A model generated the notes under the pieces. It worked only from the letters and a program-made list of their open reading frames with translations, was not told the DNA's origin and made no database searches. A stretch of DNA of 13,335 bases from Actinomycetota bacterium. GTDB taxonomy: Bacteria > Actinomycetota > Actinomycetes > Propionibacteriales > Propionibacteriaceae. How positions within the stretch are numbered: the first letter of the stretch is position 1; every line of letters begins with the position of its first letter. The position numbers and the translations under genes are program-made. Shown here in pieces: positions 12,651 through 13,335 of this stretch. The stretch lies in NCBI GenBank assembly GCA_016213595.1, contig JACRAA010000182.1:1-13335 (forward strand), written 5' to 3'.

Positions 12651-13335
12651 TCAGGCCAGTGCCTTCGACAGCAGCCGGGAGGCCGAGGCCAGTGCTCGTC
12701 GGACCACAGCGACGACGTACGCGGGGTCGTCGAGGTGCTCCCATCCGAACCGGATGACCAGGTAGCCGTGGGAGACGAGCATGTTCTGGCGCTCGCGGTC
12801 CTGGAGGAACCGACCGTCGTGGACAGCCCGGCCGTCGAACTCGACCACCACCCGCTGCCGGGAGAAGAGGACGTCCGGGTGGAACAGCTCCCCGTGCAGC
12901 CGGAGGTTCCCATTGGCCACCCAGCCCCTGATCCCTGCCGTCCTCAGTATCCGGTGGAGGCGCAGCTCGCCGTACGACCAGGGGTTGGCCAGGCAGTCCC
13001 GCACGACGCACCGCCGAGCCGCCTGCCCCTCCGTGCCGGCCAAGGCCGCCAGGGCCTCCTCCAGCTCGACCGCCGTCACGAGCCCCCGCCTCAGCCCCTC
13101 GCAGATGGCACGCCCGTCGTCGTGCGCGGCCAGCTCCACCGCGGACGCCCAGCGGACCTGCCCAAGCGCACACGGCTCTGAGCCAGGTCCCTTCAGAGCG
13201 ATCGGCTGCGAGGACGAACGTCCCGGGCAGGGGGTTCTCGAGAACGCCGGCCGCCTTGAGCCGCGTGAGCGTGGACTTCAGGCGGGGATGGGCGGCGACG
13301 GTGACCACGCCATGGTCGGCGAGGAGGGCGGCAAC
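12651..13335 (-). pseudogene. DUF559 endonuclease-like protein with AbiEi-like head; frameshifted and partial
   Basis: Two reading frames together make one protein of a common actinobacterial type. From the window edge to about 13162, VAALLADHG, LKSTLTRLKAAGVLE and PLPGTFVLA form a winged-helix head like that of AbiEi-type antitoxin domains. From about 13160 to the stop at 12651, another frame gives QVRWASAVELAAHDDG, a helical middle, and the DUF559 (Vsr/restriction-endonuclease-like) domain: HPDVLFSRQRVVVEFDGR, then RERQNMLVSHGYLVIRFGWEHL. Dropping one G from the run GGG at 13161-13163 joins the frames. So this is a one-base insertion, a sequencing error, or a gene now starting at GTG 13139 and keeping only the nuclease-like part (162 residues). 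The beginning of the gene is outside the window. The family's role is not known. Confidence 0.65.

Overview
This 13.3 kb window is chromosomal DNA from a high-GC Gram-positive bacterium, an actinobacterium. The signs are very GC-rich coding sequence with many GTG starts, a purF-purM-DUF3073 gene order, a Glu-Asp-Phe tRNA cluster, and several apparently leaderless genes (start codon 6-7 bases after a -10-like box). Genus cannot be fixed from sequence alone; a Micrococcales or Propionibacteriales member is a guess. Most genes are ordinary core genes, with no sign of a prophage, insertion sequence or CRISPR array.

Layout. 1-204 (+): tail of an ABC-transporter substrate-binding protein. 212-285 (-): tRNA-Lys(TTT). 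376-1035 (+): a small membrane-anchored protein whose C-terminal two thirds is a GroEL apical domain without the rest of the chaperonin; this is the most unusual gene here. 1036-1339: a regulatory region with two AT-rich dyads and a tandem MtrA-like motif, leading into a secreted SH3/NlpC-P60 peptidoglycan hydrolase (1340-2545, +). 2581-2934 (-): a minimal zincin metallopeptidase. 3085-3419 (+): tRNA-Glu, tRNA-Asp, tRNA-Phe and a terminator. 3468-4220 (+): fructosamine-kinase-family protein. 4227-4406: an array of 22-bp repeats, two inverted then six direct, in the gap between convergent genes.

The minus-strand block 4425-9054 holds, in transcription order, a membrane-anchored secreted-domain protein of unknown function, purF, purM (4-base overlap with purF), DUF3073 with its own promoter, and an alpha/beta hydrolase. 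PurF and PurM catalyse steps 1 and 5 of purine synthesis. Divergent from the unknown membrane protein is an OmpR-type response regulator and histidine kinase pair (9175-11111, +). Convergent to that is an M20 dipeptidase (11221-12552, -). The window ends in a DUF559 nuclease-like gene (12651 to beyond 13335, -), apparently broken by a one-base frameshift and cut by the window edge.

Main points for follow-up: the GroEL-apical minichaperone-like protein, the inverted/direct 22-bp repeat array, the operator-like elements before the NlpC/P60 gene, the repeated leaderless-start pattern, and an apparent excess of GTAC.
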